A stretch of 64,000 nucleotides of DNA, taken from NCBI GenBank assembly GCA_049671745.1, contig JBATVL010000089.1, positions 78,186 to 142,185 of the forward strand. Reading direction: 5' to 3'. Of the stretch, positions 42,558 through 52,015 are shown in pieces (the stretch's first letter is position 1; the number at the start of each line of letters is the position of its first letter). The notes beneath the pieces are model-generated. The model made no database searches, was not told where the DNA came from, and saw only the letters and a program-made list of their open reading frames with translations. Source of the DNA: SNAP01 sp049671745. GTDB taxonomy: Bacteria; Bacteroidota; Bacteroidia; Bacteroidales; Marinifilaceae. The translations under genes and the position numbers were made by a program.

Positions 42558-44057
42558 ATGATTTATTCAAAACCAATATTTAAAGAAAAATACGGTAATT
42601 TTATAAATGGAGAATTTATTGCTCCTGTTAATGGCCAGTATTTTGATAATATGTCTCCTATAGACAATTCTTTGATGGCTAAATATCCTCGTTCTACTAA
42701 AGAAGATATTGATCTAGCTGTAAAAGCTGCTAATGATGCAAAAGACTCATGGGCAAAGACTTCCGTTACTGAACGTTCTGTTTTATTGAACAAAGTAGCT
42801 GACATTATTGAAGATAATCTAGAAGAGTTTGCTCTTTTAGAAACATGTGATAACGGAAAACCTATAAGAGAGACATTAAATGCTGATTTACCTCTTACTG
42901 TTGATCATTGGAGATATTTTGCTTCAGTAATTAGAGCAGAAGAAGGAAGTGCTACAGAAATTGACGAAAATACATTATCTCTTAATATAAAAGAGCCAAT
43001 GGGAGTTATCGGTCAGATAATCCCTTGGAATTTCCCTTTATTAATGTTGTCGTGGAAACTTCCACCAGCTTTAGCATCAGGAAATTGCGTAATCTTAAAG
43101 CCAGCTGAACAAACACCAGCTTCGGCTTGTCTTCTAATGGAAAAAATAGCAGATTTATTTCCAAAAGGAGTAATTAATATTGTTCATGGTTATGGACTAG
43201 AGGCTGGTCAACCATTGGCATCTCACTCAGGTATAGATAAAGTATCTTTTACTGGTGAAGCGTCAACAGGTCAGCTTATTATGCAATATGCATCAAATAA
43301 TCTAAATCCTGTTACTATGGAATTAGGTGGTAAATCGCCTAATATCTTCTTTAATAGTATAATGGATGAAGATGATGAATTACTTGATAAAGCAATAGAA
43401 GGCGCAGTTCTGTTTGCTTTTAACCAAGGTGAAGTTTGTACTTGTCCTTCTCGACTTTTAGTTCAAGAGGATATTTATGATAGATTTATGGAACGTGTTG
43501 TAGCTAGAACAAAAGCCATCGTACAAGGGAATCCTTACGATGTGAATACTATGCTAGGTGCACAGGCTTCTTTAGAACAATATGAAAAAATTAGTGCTTA
43601 TCTTCAAGTTGGTAAAGAAGAGGGAGCAAAAGTTCTTGTGGGAGGAGAAATATCTAAGCTTGATGGTGATTTAGCTAATGGATATTACATACAGCCTACA
43701 ATTTTTGAAGGACATAATAAAATGAGAGTCTTTCAAGAAGAAATTTTTGGCCCAGTACTTGCTGTTACTAAATTTAAGGATGAAGCAGAAGCTTTAGAAA
43801 TTGCAAATGATACTGTTTATGGATTAGGTGCAGGTGTGTGGACTAGAGATGCACATCAATTATATCAAATACCAAGAGCTATAAAAGCTGGTCGTGTTTG
43901 GGTTAATTGTTATCATGCTTATCCAGCTCATACTCCTTTTGGAGGATGCAAAAATTCTGGATTCGGAAGAGAATGCCATCTTATGATGCTTAATAACTAT
44001 AGACAAAACAAGAATATGTTAATCTCATATGATAAGCAAAAATTAGGATTCTTTTAG
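42558..44057 (+). CDS. NAD(P)-dependent aldehyde dehydrogenase
   Basis: This enzyme oxidises aldehydes to acids. I use the ATG at 42558 (MIYSKPIFKEKYGNFINGEF), giving 499 residues; an in-frame ATG 33 bases upstream gives an unusual KKTT-rich extension. Motifs present are the oxyanion Asn in IIPWNFPLLML, the general base Glu in MELGGKSPNIF, and the nucleophile Cys in NQGEVCTCPSR. The CTCPSR context is typical of the AldB/acetaldehyde-dehydrogenase group. The real substrate is not shown by sequence. It is monocistronic, with a strong terminator and palindromes upstream that may bind a regulator. Confidence 0.92.
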   Translation: MIYSKPIFKEKYGNFINGEFIAPVNGQYFDNMSPIDNSLMAKYPRSTKEDIDLAVKAANDAKDSWAKTSVTERSVLLNKVADIIEDNLEEFALLETCDNGKPIRETLNADLPLTVDHWRYFASVIRAEEGSATEIDENTLSLNIKEPMGVIGQIIPWNFPLLMLSWKLPPALASGNCVILKPAEQTPASACLLMEKIADLFPKGVINIVHGYGLEAGQPLASHSGIDKVSFTGEASTGQLIMQYASNNLNPVTMELGGKSPNIFFNSIMDEDDELLDKAIEGAVLFAFNQGEVCTCPSRLLVQEDIYDRFMERVVARTKAIVQGNPYDVNTMLGAQASLEQYEKISAYLQVGKEEGAKVLVGGEISKLDGDLANGYYIQPTIFEGHNKMRVFQEEIFGPVLAVTKFKDEAEALEIANDTVYGLGAGVWTRDAHQLYQIPRAIKAGRVWVNCYHAYPAHTPFGGCKNSGFGRECHLMMLNNYRQNKNMLISYDKQKLGFF

Positions 44058-44083
44058 TAATTAAAGAATTTCGATATTTATAT

Positions 44084-44114
44084 GAAAGCCTCAAATTTTA
44101 AATTTGAGGCTTTC
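44084..44114. terminator. Bidirectional terminator after the aldehyde dehydrogenase
   Basis: A 14-bp perfect stem (gaaagcctcaaatt paired with aatttgaggctttc) is followed by tttatt. It lies between convergent genes. Confidence 0.85.
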
Positions 44115-44142
44115 TTTATTTAGAAATATACGTTTGTACTTA

Positions 44143-44337
44143 CTAAGATTTAGTTTTTTTCTTGTTTATAGTTTTTCTATCTTCTCTGTATGCGAAATAA
44201 AAAATAAGATTTATTATAAAAATCCCACTACTCATTCCTAGAATTTTAGTATTGAAATCCAAAATGATTCCTATGATCATTAGTAAGATTGACATAGCAA
44301 AAGATAATTTGATATATAGAAAGAAACCAGATTTCAT
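44143..44337 (-). CDS. Small hypothetical membrane protein
   Basis: This 64-residue protein has two strongly hydrophobic segments (about 5-25 and 30-48) and a basic cytoplasmic tail, YREDRKTINKKKTKS. No family was recognised. Support comes from its membrane-protein pattern, the charge bias and the bidirectional terminator just beyond its stop. It could be a small inner-membrane protein of any role. Confidence 0.5.
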   Translation of the reverse strand: MKSGFFLYIKLSFAMSILLMIIGIILDFNTKILGMSSGIFIINLIFYFAYREDRKTINKKKTKS

Positions 44338-44550
44338 TTTTATGATTTTATATTAATATATAAACTCTAAAATAATTGTTAAATATAAATATAACATTAA
44401 TTAGACCAATTTCTGTTCACTTGTTATTATAATTAATAGCCAAATTCTTTTTTTATATAAAATACAAATTAAGAATCTCTAAAAATATAAGTTCAAAACA
44501 ACAAATAGAATTTTGTTTTTCCATATCTTTATATAACAAAAATAAAGCTT

Positions 44551-46089
44551 ATGTTAGTAAAAACTTATGGGAGTGCTTTGCAAGGAATAGAGGCTTCAAC
44601 AGTAACTGTGGAGGTAAATATTTTACAGGGCATAAGATTTGTAATTGTTGGCCTACCAGATAGTTCTGTTCGTGAAAGTCAAGAAAGAATTGATTCTGCT
44701 CTTCGTCAATATGGGTTTAAGATTCCTGGGAAAAGAGTAATAATAAACATGGCTCCAGCTGATGTTAAGAAGGAGGGAGCAGCTTATGATTTACCTATTG
44801 CTATGGGAATTCTTTCTGCTAATGAAGAACTGAAAACCGACCTACTTAATTCGCATATGATGATGGGAGAGCTGTCGCTTGATGGTACTCTTCTGCCTAT
44901 AAAAGGTGTTTTACCTATTGCTCTAAATGCTAAAGCTGCTGGTTTTAAAGCTATTATTTTACCTGAAGATAATGCTAGAGAGGCTTCTGTTGTTGACGGC
45001 ATTTCTGTTTTTGGAATGAAAAATATTAGAGAGGTAATATCTTTTCTGAATGGGGAACTTGAAATAAAAGAATATATCCCTAAATATCTTAATGATGATG
45101 ATAGAACGACTTCTGTAAATGCTTTTGATTTTGCAGATGTAAAGGGGCAGGATAATGTGAAAAGAGCTTTAGAGATTGCTGCTGCTGGCGGACATAATGC
45201 TATTATGATTGGTCCTCCTGGTTCTGGTAAAACTATGCTTGCTAAACGTTTGCCTGGTATTATGCCTCCTCTTTCTTTATGTGAGGCTCTCGAAACTACT
45301 AAGATACATTCTGTTGTTGGTAATATGGCTAAGGATACTGGTCTTATTTGGAGACGACCTTTCCGTAGTCCTCATCATACAATCTCTGATGTTGCTTTAG
45401 TTGGTGGTGGTTCTTTTCCTAAGCCTGGTGAGATTTCTCTTGCCCATAATGGTGTGCTTTTTATGGATGAATTGCCTGAGTTTAAACGTTCTGCCCTTGA
45501 GGTGATGCGTCAACCATTAGAGGATAGAGAGATTTGTATTTCTCGTTCTAAACTGGTGGTTAATTACCCTGCAAATATTATGCTTGTGGCTTCTATGAAT
45601 CCTTGTCCTTGTGGTTATTATAATCATCCTACAAAGGAATGTGTTTGCGCTCCGGGGGCTGTTAAGAAGTATCTTTCTAAGATTTCTGGTCCTCTTCTGG
45701 ACAGAATAGATATTCATATAGAGGTTGTGCCTCTTGAGTTTGAGAAAATGGCCTCTGATGAGAAGGCTGAGACTAGTGAGAAGATTAGAGCTAGAGTTGT
45801 GAATGCTCGTAAGATTCAGGCAAAGAGATTTAAGGGTATGGATGGAGTGTATTCTAATTCTCAGATGTCGGTTGCCATGATGAATAAACATTGCGTTATT
45901 TCTGATGATGCTAAGGCTCTTCTTAAACAGGCGATGGAGAAAACAGGACTTTCTGCTCGTGCATATAATCGTATCCTTAAGGTGGCGCGTACTATTGCTG
46001 ATCTAGAGGATATAAAGGATATTCAAGTATATCATATTGCTGAGGCTATTCAGTATAGAAGTCTTGATAGAGATAATTGGGGTGGTTGA
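44551..46089 (+). CDS. YifB/ComM-like Mg-chelatase-type AAA+ ATPase
   Basis: The 512-residue protein matches the YifB/ComM family. It has an N-terminal Lon-protease-like S5 fold (GIEASTVTVEVNILQG, KEGAAYDLPIAMGIL), a Mg-chelatase AAA+ core with Walker A GPPGSGKTMLAKRLPG (about 217-232) and Walker B region VLFMDELPEFKRSALEVMRQ, and a C-terminal Mg_chelatase_C helical domain. A four-Cys zinc-like cluster, CPCGYYNHPTKECVC, is also typical. ComM is a branch-migration helicase in natural transformation; the role in Bacteroidetes is unproven. Its stop abuts the convergent gene with no gap. Confidence 0.93.
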   Translation: MLVKTYGSALQGIEASTVTVEVNILQGIRFVIVGLPDSSVRESQERIDSALRQYGFKIPGKRVIINMAPADVKKEGAAYDLPIAMGILSANEELKTDLLNSHMMMGELSLDGTLLPIKGVLPIALNAKAAGFKAIILPEDNAREASVVDGISVFGMKNIREVISFLNGELEIKEYIPKYLNDDDRTTSVNAFDFADVKGQDNVKRALEIAAAGGHNAIMIGPPGSGKTMLAKRLPGIMPPLSLCEALETTKIHSVVGNMAKDTGLIWRRPFRSPHHTISDVALVGGGSFPKPGEISLAHNGVLFMDELPEFKRSALEVMRQPLEDREICISRSKLVVNYPANIMLVASMNPCPCGYYNHPTKECVCAPGAVKKYLSKISGPLLDRIDIHIEVVPLEFEKMASDEKAETSEKIRARVVNARKIQAKRFKGMDGVYSNSQMSVAMMNKHCVISDDAKALLKQAMEKTGLSARAYNRILKVARTIADLEDIKDIQVYHIAEAIQYRSLDRDNWGG

Positions 46090-46533
46090 TTATCTGTCTT
46101 TTGAAATTATATAGAAAATTATTCCATATAGTGATATCCAGATGATAGTTATAACTAACTCTGTTAATGAGAAACTATTCATGTCATTAATAATTGGAGA
46201 AACGAATAGCATGGCAATTTGAGCTAATGCATAGATATATAAACCTTTTATTTTCATTCTATACATTAAGACTGCACCAAAAATACTTAAGCAAGATAAA
46301 ACGATCTTAATTGTACCTATAGAGCCTGCATTCTTAAACTGACTAAAGAATAAATCAGGATCCTTTCCTGTTTCTTCCAAAATAGTAGTGTAGTATTCTT
46401 TTACAAATGTTGTACTCATTAAACTTGAAAATACTGAGGCTAGAAGAACTGCTGCACTACCAATGAATGTTATTATACATAGTACTTTTAATACTTTTTT
46501 TAGTTTATCTATTTTGATAACTGCTTCTTTCAT
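46090..46533 (-). CDS. Hypothetical four-helix membrane protein
   Basis: This 147-residue protein has four predicted transmembrane segments (about 14-38, 67-85, 92-110 and 122-143). It has a Lys-rich N-terminus (MKEAVIKIDKLKK) and an IISKDR C-terminus. A 25-residue loop between helices 1 and 2 is likely outside. No family was recognised. Its stop codon directly follows the stop of the convergent ComM-like gene, leaving no room for a terminator between them. Confidence 0.65.
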   Translation of the reverse strand: MKEAVIKIDKLKKVLKVLCIITFIGSAAVLLASVFSSLMSTTFVKEYYTTILEETGKDPDLFFSQFKNAGSIGTIKIVLSCLSIFGAVLMYRMKIKGLYIYALAQIAMLFVSPIINDMNSFSLTELVITIIWISLYGIIFYIISKDR

Positions 46534-46886
46534 CTAGGCTGTTTTAATTGTTAGAAGTTCTAATATACAATTTTTAATTGTTTTGAATCGATTGCATTGA
46601 GATAGTTTGAATCTTTGAGTTAATATTTATAAGCTGTTATACTTGAATATTTGTTTATTATTAATCATTAATTTGATTCTATTTGGTTTTATTCGACATT
46701 TGTATAGTCCATTGTTTTAGTTTGTTACATGTGTTTTGTTTGTGCCTTTGTTTTTTGTTTGTATTGTGATTATATGTGCAAGTTTTGTTTTTTTATTTCT
46801 CAATAATAACTAGTTTTTCTCTTCTATATTTTCAATTTTGATAATTATAAATGATAATTTGTATATTTGCTTTAAATAAAGAGATT
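46534..46886. other. Divergent intergenic region upstream of ppa
   Basis: This very T-rich 353-base spacer separates the four-helix protein from ppa. Only the ppa promoter near its right end is recognisable. The T-rich part (about 46660-46830) has no gene or clear repeat. Confidence 0.5.
46837..46869 (+). promoter_or_regulatory. Promoter of ppa
   Basis: TTTG (46837-46840), 21 bases, then TATATTTG (46862-46869). Initiation would be near 46876, giving a leader of about 11 bases and ruling out the in-frame ATG at 46851 as the start. Confidence 0.7.
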
Positions 46887-47558
46887 ATGGCAAGTTTAAT
46901 AAATGATCCAATTGCAAGATTGATGGGATTGAGATATAAGTCTCATCCATGGCACGGTTTAGATGTGGGAGATGGTGCACCTGATGTAGTAACTGCATTT
47001 ATTGAAATGGTACCTACTGATACTGTGAAATATGAAGTAGACAAAACAAGTGGCTATTTGAAAATTGATAGACCACAGAAGTTTTCTAACGTGGTTCCTG
47101 CTCTTTATGGTTTTCTACCTCAAACATATTGTGGTGATTCTGTAGGTAAGTTGTGCTGCGACAGATTAGAACGTCACGATATTGATGGTGATAAAGATCC
47201 TCTTGATATTGTTGTGCTTACTGAAAGATCTATTGCTCATGGCGATATTATTGCAGAGGTTCGCCCTATTGGTGGTTTTAGAATGATAGATGGTAATGAG
47301 GCAGATGATAAGATTATTGCTGTTCTTAAGAACGATGCTACTTATTCTGTTTATAATGATATTTCAGAGCTGCCTACTGTTGTTGTAGACCGTTTAAGAC
47401 ATTATTTCCTTACTTATAAGGATATGCCTGGAGTTGAGCGTTTGGCTGAAATTCCTGAGATATATGGACGTGAGGATGCTCATGATGTTATTAATGCGTC
47501 TCTTGATGATTATAAGCAACACTTTAATAGTTTAGAGTCTATTCTTAGAAGTGTTTAA
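46887..47558 (+). CDS. ppa: Inorganic pyrophosphatase (family I)
   Basis: This enzyme hydrolyses pyrophosphate and so pulls biosynthetic reactions forward. The catalytic metal-binding signature is DIDGDKDPLDIVVL (about 95-108). KYEVDKTSGYLKIDR and VVPALYGFLPQTYCGD are the usual flanking elements. The start at 46887 (MASLINDPIARLMG) gives 223 residues, the longer Bacteroidetes-type family I form, and fits the short leader from the promoter. It is monocistronic. Confidence 0.95.
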   Translation: MASLINDPIARLMGLRYKSHPWHGLDVGDGAPDVVTAFIEMVPTDTVKYEVDKTSGYLKIDRPQKFSNVVPALYGFLPQTYCGDSVGKLCCDRLERHDIDGDKDPLDIVVLTERSIAHGDIIAEVRPIGGFRMIDGNEADDKIIAVLKNDATYSVYNDISELPTVVVDRLRHYFLTYKDMPGVERLAEIPEIYGREDAHDVINASLDDYKQHFNSLESILRSV

Positions 47559-47576
47559 TGATATTTATATACATAG

Positions 47577-47609
47577 AAAGAGGCATCTCTATTGAGATGC
47601 CTCTTTTTT
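47577..47609. terminator. Bidirectional terminator between ppa and lpxH
   Basis: The stem aaagaggcatctc / gagatgcctcttt has a 4-base loop and is followed by T-rich sequence. It lies between convergent genes. Confidence 0.88.
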
Positions 47610-47620
47610 GTTTTATGCTT

Positions 47621-48367
47621 TTATTGTTTGTATTTTTTTAATTCAAACTTATCTTCATCTAATACTGCATATGTGTAATTAGTTATCCAGTCTCCTAGAT
47701 TGATATATCTTGAATTATCTCCTATTTCTATATCTACTGGACAATGTCTATGTCCATATATAAAGAAATCAAAATGTTCCTTTGCTAAAAGCTCTTTAGA
47801 GTACATTACAAGCCATTCTTCATCTTCTCCTCTAAATCCTTCAGCTTCTACTTCTCCTGTCCCCTTAAGGCGCGAATGGGCCGACCATCTGTGTGCAAGC
47901 CATATACCTACATCAGGGTGTAACCATGAGAAGCAAGATTGTAATAATTTATTGTTGAAGATCTTTCTTAATATTTTATAATTTCTGTCGTAATCCCCTA
48001 AGCCGTCTCCATGACCTAGGAAAAACTTCTTGTTATTAAGAATTGTTGTTTCTGTGTCTCTATGTATTATTATCCCACATTCTTTAGCTAGATAATCGAA
48101 TATCCAGAAATCATGATTGCCTGTAAATAGGTGTATTTCTATTCCGCTGTCTGTAATCTCTGATATCTTGCCAAGGAAACGTGTATGACCTCTTGGTACT
48201 GCTTGTTTGTATTCAAACCAAAAGTCGAAGATGTCACCTAGTAGATATATTCTATCTGCGTCTTGCTTTACCTCGTCTAACCATTTTACAAAGAGTAGTT
48301 CTCTTTCTCTATTGTTATTGAGTGCTGATGCACCTAGGTGAAGATCTGATGCGAAATATACTTTCAT
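47621..48367 (-). CDS. lpxH: UDP-2,3-diacylglucosamine diphosphatase
   Basis: LpxH makes lipid X from UDP-2,3-diacylglucosamine in lipid A synthesis at the inner membrane. The calcineurin-like metal motifs are FASDLHLG (8-11 region), YLLGDIFDFWFEY, FTGNHDFW, FFLGHGDGLG and FIYGHRHCP. The 248-residue length fits the family. It starts 3 bases after the DUF4369 protein gene on the same strand, so the two are probably co-transcribed, although no functional link is known. Confidence 0.93.
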   Translation of the reverse strand: MKVYFASDLHLGASALNNNRERELLFVKWLDEVKQDADRIYLLGDIFDFWFEYKQAVPRGHTRFLGKISEITDSGIEIHLFTGNHDFWIFDYLAKECGIIIHRDTETTILNNKKFFLGHGDGLGDYDRNYKILRKIFNNKLLQSCFSWLHPDVGIWLAHRWSAHSRLKGTGEVEAEGFRGEDEEWLVMYSKELLAKEHFDFFIYGHRHCPVDIEIGDNSRYINLGDWITNYTYAVLDEDKFELKKYKQ

Positions 48368-48370
48368 AAA

Positions 48371-49507
48371 TTATCGTATGATTTCTTTTAACTTGTCTTC
48401 TAGGTTTCTACCGAATAGGTTTTTGCCTGCTATGTCGAAGTCTTTAGAGATGATGTAATTGCATGGCATTCTTTTTACATTCCATCCTCTAACGGCTGCA
48501 CCGTTTTGGCTGTCTTTATCCCATACATTTATCCAGTTGATATTCTGCTTTTTAATAAGATCTTTCCATGCTAATAGGTTACGGTCTAATGATACTTGAT
48601 AAATAACGAAACCTTTGTTTTTATACTTCTTGTATAATGATTTGTATTGCTTGTTAATAATTACCGAATTAGGACTAGATAAGTCAGTGAAGTCTAGTAA
48701 TATATATTTCCCTTTAAGCGAAGATAAAGCAATTTCTTTATTATTGATATTAGGAAGTTTTATCTCTGGAAGAGTCTTAGGTGCATTTTGTATGTAATTC
48801 CTAAGTTTAAGATTACCTAATCTTTTGTTTAGTTGTTTTAAGCTTGCCAATATTGCTTTAGTGTATTGCGACTCAGGATATAATGCTTTAAGAGAAGATG
48901 CCACTACTCTTATGTAGTATATATCTTTGTTCTCGTTAAGAGTGTATTGGTTTTTGTCTATCTTTTGGTATAAAGCTATGTATGAAGATAAAGATGTTCC
49001 ATTCCCAATAATGAATTCTGAAGAGAATTTTCTTTGTGCATTTATTGTTTTTAAGATGTCTGTCTTAATTTCTTGCTCATCTCTAGTTTTGTTCTCTAGT
49101 TCTGTTTGCAGTGTATTAAGCTTAATCTTTGTTTTGTAAAGATGATCGTTTAGAAGTTTTGCTTTTATTGCATCATCAGAACCTTTTACTGTATATGAAT
49201 TAGCAAAGTTCTTAGCATTCCCTTCAAAGTATAACTTATCTTCCGATTGTACTACTGTTGTAATGATATTGCCATTTGATAAAGAAATTGTATATAATTG
49301 CGGATATACAGTGTGCGACTTAAATTTGAAATTGCCTTCTTCTGTTAGTTTTGTTGAATCGATTAATTCGCTACCATCTACATTTAGTTTATTTAGATAG
49401 ATGCTTAAATCTTTTCCGTTTTTTATTTTTCCCTCTATACATACATTGTCGTTACCGCAAGACCATAATAAGGTAATTGCCATAAAACTTATAAAAATCC
49501 TCTTCAT
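48371..49507 (-). CDS. DUF4369/thioredoxin-fold lipoprotein lacking the CxxC site
   Basis: The 378-residue protein has a lipoprotein signal (MKRIFISFMAITLLWSCGN, lipobox Cys17). The N-terminal DUF4369-like domain (about 18-120: VCIEGKIKNGKDLSIYLNKL, TLYFEGN-like strand) is followed by a helical linker and a TlpA/AhpC-like domain from about 250 (LPEIKLPNINNKEIALSSL). Where redox-active members have WCxxC, this one reads FTDLSSPNSVII, with no cysteine. The later KRMPCNYII retains the cis-Pro loop. It is therefore probably not a disulfide reductase and may bind a ligand or partner instead. It is co-oriented with lpxH. Confidence 0.85.
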   Translation of the reverse strand: MKRIFISFMAITLLWSCGNDNVCIEGKIKNGKDLSIYLNKLNVDGSELIDSTKLTEEGNFKFKSHTVYPQLYTISLSNGNIITTVVQSEDKLYFEGNAKNFANSYTVKGSDDAIKAKLLNDHLYKTKIKLNTLQTELENKTRDEQEIKTDILKTINAQRKFSSEFIIGNGTSLSSYIALYQKIDKNQYTLNENKDIYYIRVVASSLKALYPESQYTKAILASLKQLNKRLGNLKLRNYIQNAPKTLPEIKLPNINNKEIALSSLKGKYILLDFTDLSSPNSVIINKQYKSLYKKYKNKGFVIYQVSLDRNLLAWKDLIKKQNINWINVWDKDSQNGAAVRGWNVKRMPCNYIISKDFDIAGKNLFGRNLEDKLKEIIR

Positions 49508-49564
49508 ATATTTATTTTACGTTTGTTTTAGATGTCTAAAATTAATAATAATTTCTCTTATATA

Positions 49565-49593
49565 TTTGTCTTGTCTGTATTTTTTTAACTTTG
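49565..49593 (+). promoter_or_regulatory. Promoter of ribF
   Basis: TTTG (49565-49568) and TAACTTTG (49586-49593) are separated by 17 bases, slightly short. The -7 box ends 32 bases before the ribF ATG and supports that start. Confidence 0.5.
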
Positions 49594-49625
49594 TACTTTA
49601 TGTTGCAAAAAGAATTATAAAGATA

Positions 49626-50561
49626 ATGAAAGTTTTCACAGATATAAAGGATTGTTCAATAAAGAAGCCTGTGCTTACTCTAGGAAGTTTTGATGGAGTG
49701 CATCTTGGCCATTTAAAAGTTATTTCTAGACTTAACGAGATAGCTAAAGAAACTGGTGGAGAATCTGTTATTCTTACCTTTTCTCCGCATCCTCGTCAGG
49801 TTTTGTATCCTAAAGAACATAATATTAAACTTCTTAGTACTATGGATGAGAAAATTGCTCTGCTTGAAAAGGCGGGAGTTGATAATATTATCTTTTATCC
49901 CTTTACTATAGAATTTTCTAAACTTAGTTATACTGAGTTTGTTAAAGATCTTCTAATTGGCGAATTAGGAATGAAGTTTCTTGTTGTGGGATACGATCAT
50001 AGATTTGGTTCTAATAGAGAAGGCGATTTTACTCAACTTAATGAGTTGTCTAAAGAGTTTGGTTTTGCTATTGAGAAGGAAGAAGCATTAAATTTGCAAG
50101 ATGTGAACATTTCTTCTACAAAAATACGAAATGCTCTTGCTATTGGCGATATAGAACTTGTTCGTTCTTTCTTAGGATACGATTATTCTCTTTATGGTAA
50201 AGTTGTGCCGGGACAGAAATTAGGTCGTAAGATTGGTTTCCCAACGGCTAATATTAAAATAGAAAATGCTGATAAACTTATTCCTGCAGTAGGTGTTTAT
50301 GCTGTTAATATTGAGATAGAGGGTGAAATGTTCTCTGGAATGTTGAATATGGGCATGCGTCCTACTGTTTCTAATAACGGAGATTTTAGTGTAGAGGTTA
50401 ATATCTTCAATTTTGATAGAGATATATACGGTAAAAATATAAAGGTTTCTTTTATTGGTAGAATAAGAGGAGAGAGAAAGTTTGAAGGTCTTGATGAGCT
50501 TAAAACTCAGTTAGCTAAAGATAAATCAGCTTCTGAATTAATTTTTTCAAAGATGAAATGA
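49626..50561 (+). CDS. ribF: Bifunctional riboflavin kinase / FAD synthetase
   Basis: RibF turns riboflavin into FMN and then FAD. The N-terminal nucleotidyltransferase domain has LTLGSFDGVHLGHLKVI (about 15-31) and FSPHPRQVLYP. The C-terminal riboflavin kinase domain shows GQKLGRKIGFPTANIK and GMLNMGMRPTV. I start at 49626 (MKVFTDIKDCSIKKP), giving 311 residues and fitting the promoter. The frame is open for 225 bases upstream, but that part overlaps the DUF4369 gene on the other strand and encodes an implausible hydrophobic stretch. Confidence 0.95.
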   Translation: MKVFTDIKDCSIKKPVLTLGSFDGVHLGHLKVISRLNEIAKETGGESVILTFSPHPRQVLYPKEHNIKLLSTMDEKIALLEKAGVDNIIFYPFTIEFSKLSYTEFVKDLLIGELGMKFLVVGYDHRFGSNREGDFTQLNELSKEFGFAIEKEEALNLQDVNISSTKIRNALAIGDIELVRSFLGYDYSLYGKVVPGQKLGRKIGFPTANIKIENADKLIPAVGVYAVNIEIEGEMFSGMLNMGMRPTVSNNGDFSVEVNIFNFDRDIYGKNIKVSFIGRIRGERKFEGLDELKTQLAKDKSASELIFSKMK

Positions 50562-50566
50562 TATGA

Positions 50567-50612
50567 AAATAGAGAATTAAGTTTTCTTATTGAAAAGCTA
50601 CATTCTCTATTT
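50567..50612. terminator. Terminator between ribF and mgtE
   Basis: The outer arms aaatagagaat / attctctattt enclose a second short TTTTC / GAAAA pairing. T-rich bases follow on the plus strand. It lies between convergent genes. Confidence 0.55.
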
Positions 50613-50640
50613 CTTTTACATGATTGATTATACTAGTCTT

Positions 50641-52005
50641 TCATGCCATATATTCAAAGATCATTTTGCCAACCGCTAGGTAGATAAATAATCCTACAAT
50701 ATCGTTACTCATGGTAATAAATGGACCTGTTGCAAGAGCAGGATCTATTTTTAGCTTATCTAAAGCCAAGGGTATAAAAGTTCCAAATATAGAAGCAAAT
50801 ATTATTACTATAAATAGTGCTATAATAGATGAAAGCGTTAATGCTAATGATCCAAATGATGTTAAGAAACAAAATCCTAGAAGTAGCAGTGAACAAATAG
50901 TTGCTATTATTACCGATCGGCCGAATTCCTTAAGAATCTTGTTAAAGGTACTTTCATATCCAAGTGAATTATTAGCCAAACCTTGAACTACTATGGCTGA
51001 GGATTGTATTCCAACATTGCCTCCCATGGCCGTTATTAAAGGAATAAAGAATGCCATCATTGGAAAGATCTTTATATCCGACTCATGGTTAGATATTATA
51101 AATGCATCAAAGATTCCTCCTACAAGACCAATTACTAGCCAAGGTAAACGAGCCTTTGTTTGTACCAATATGCTATCACTAATGTCAACATCTTGTGAGA
51201 TACCTGATGCTAATTGGTAATCTTTCTCAGCTCCTTCACGAATAACATCTACAACATCATCAATAGTAATTCTACCTACAACTCTGCCTATACTGTCCGT
51301 TACAGGCATGGCTACAAGGTCATATTTCTCCATAATAAGAGAAACCTCTTCAGATTCCTCATCAACAGTTACACTAATAACATCCTTATTATAGATGTTT
51401 ATAATCTTTGCAGAAGTAGGACTCAGTATCATTCTTTTAAGTGATAGAGTTCCTTTTAGTTTGTTATCATCGTTAACTACATAAACATAGTAAATCTCAT
51501 CTATATCTTCTGCTTGACGAGTTAGTTCACGTAGGCAAGTCATGACGGTCCAGTTTTCATTAACCATCACAAACTCTTTACCCATTAAACCACCGGCGGT
51601 ATCATCGTCGTAGTTTAATAGTTCCACAATATCGCTTGCTTGTTCGATATCGTGGATATATGATAAGATTTCTTGTTGCTCATCATCTGAATATGATCCA
51701 ATCATATCAGCTGCATCATCAGAATCCATGTTCATAATGATGCGTGTGGCAACAGTGTGTAGAGGAAGAGATTCTATTAAATCTTCTCTATCTTCATCGT
51801 CTAGTTCAGCAAGAGCATCGGCAGCAGTGTCATTGTCTACTTGTAATAGTACATAATTAGCTCCTTCCTTATCAAGTTCTTCAAGTATCTCTGCTACATC
51901 AGCAGGGTGAAGTTCTTTTAATAGCTCTTGAACCGCAGTTTTATTGTCCTCTTTTATTAATTCTCTTAGATTATCTAAGAATTCTTTGCTAAGTTCAAAC
52001 TGCAT
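50641..52005 (-). CDS. mgtE: Magnesium transporter MgtE
   Basis: MgtE is a Mg2+ channel of the inner membrane gated by its cytoplasmic part. Domains in order: an acidic N domain (about 1-125, LLKELHPADVAEILEEL), two CBS domains (about 130-250), then a membrane domain with five helices (about 280-454) containing GIQSSAIVVQGLA-type and DIVGLFIYL sequences. I take the ATG at 52005 (MQFELSKEFLDN), giving 454 residues, over an upstream TTG. It follows rsmA by 10 bases. Confidence 0.95.
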   Translation of the reverse strand: MQFELSKEFLDNLRELIKEDNKTAVQELLKELHPADVAEILEELDKEGANYVLLQVDNDTAADALAELDDEDREDLIESLPLHTVATRIIMNMDSDDAADMIGSYSDDEQQEILSYIHDIEQASDIVELLNYDDDTAGGLMGKEFVMVNENWTVMTCLRELTRQAEDIDEIYYVYVVNDDNKLKGTLSLKRMILSPTSAKIINIYNKDVISVTVDEESEEVSLIMEKYDLVAMPVTDSIGRVVGRITIDDVVDVIREGAEKDYQLASGISQDVDISDSILVQTKARLPWLVIGLVGGIFDAFIISNHESDIKIFPMMAFFIPLITAMGGNVGIQSSAIVVQGLANNSLGYESTFNKILKEFGRSVIIATICSLLLLGFCFLTSFGSLALTLSSIIALFIVIIFASIFGTFIPLALDKLKIDPALATGPFITMSNDIVGLFIYLAVGKMIFEYMA

Positions 52006-52015
52006 AATTTTCAAT

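Noticed and set aside
49401..49625. N-terminal extension of ribF
   Set aside because: It overlaps the DUF4369 gene on the other strand, and the promoter at 49565-49593 lies inside it; the RibF fold starts at 49626.
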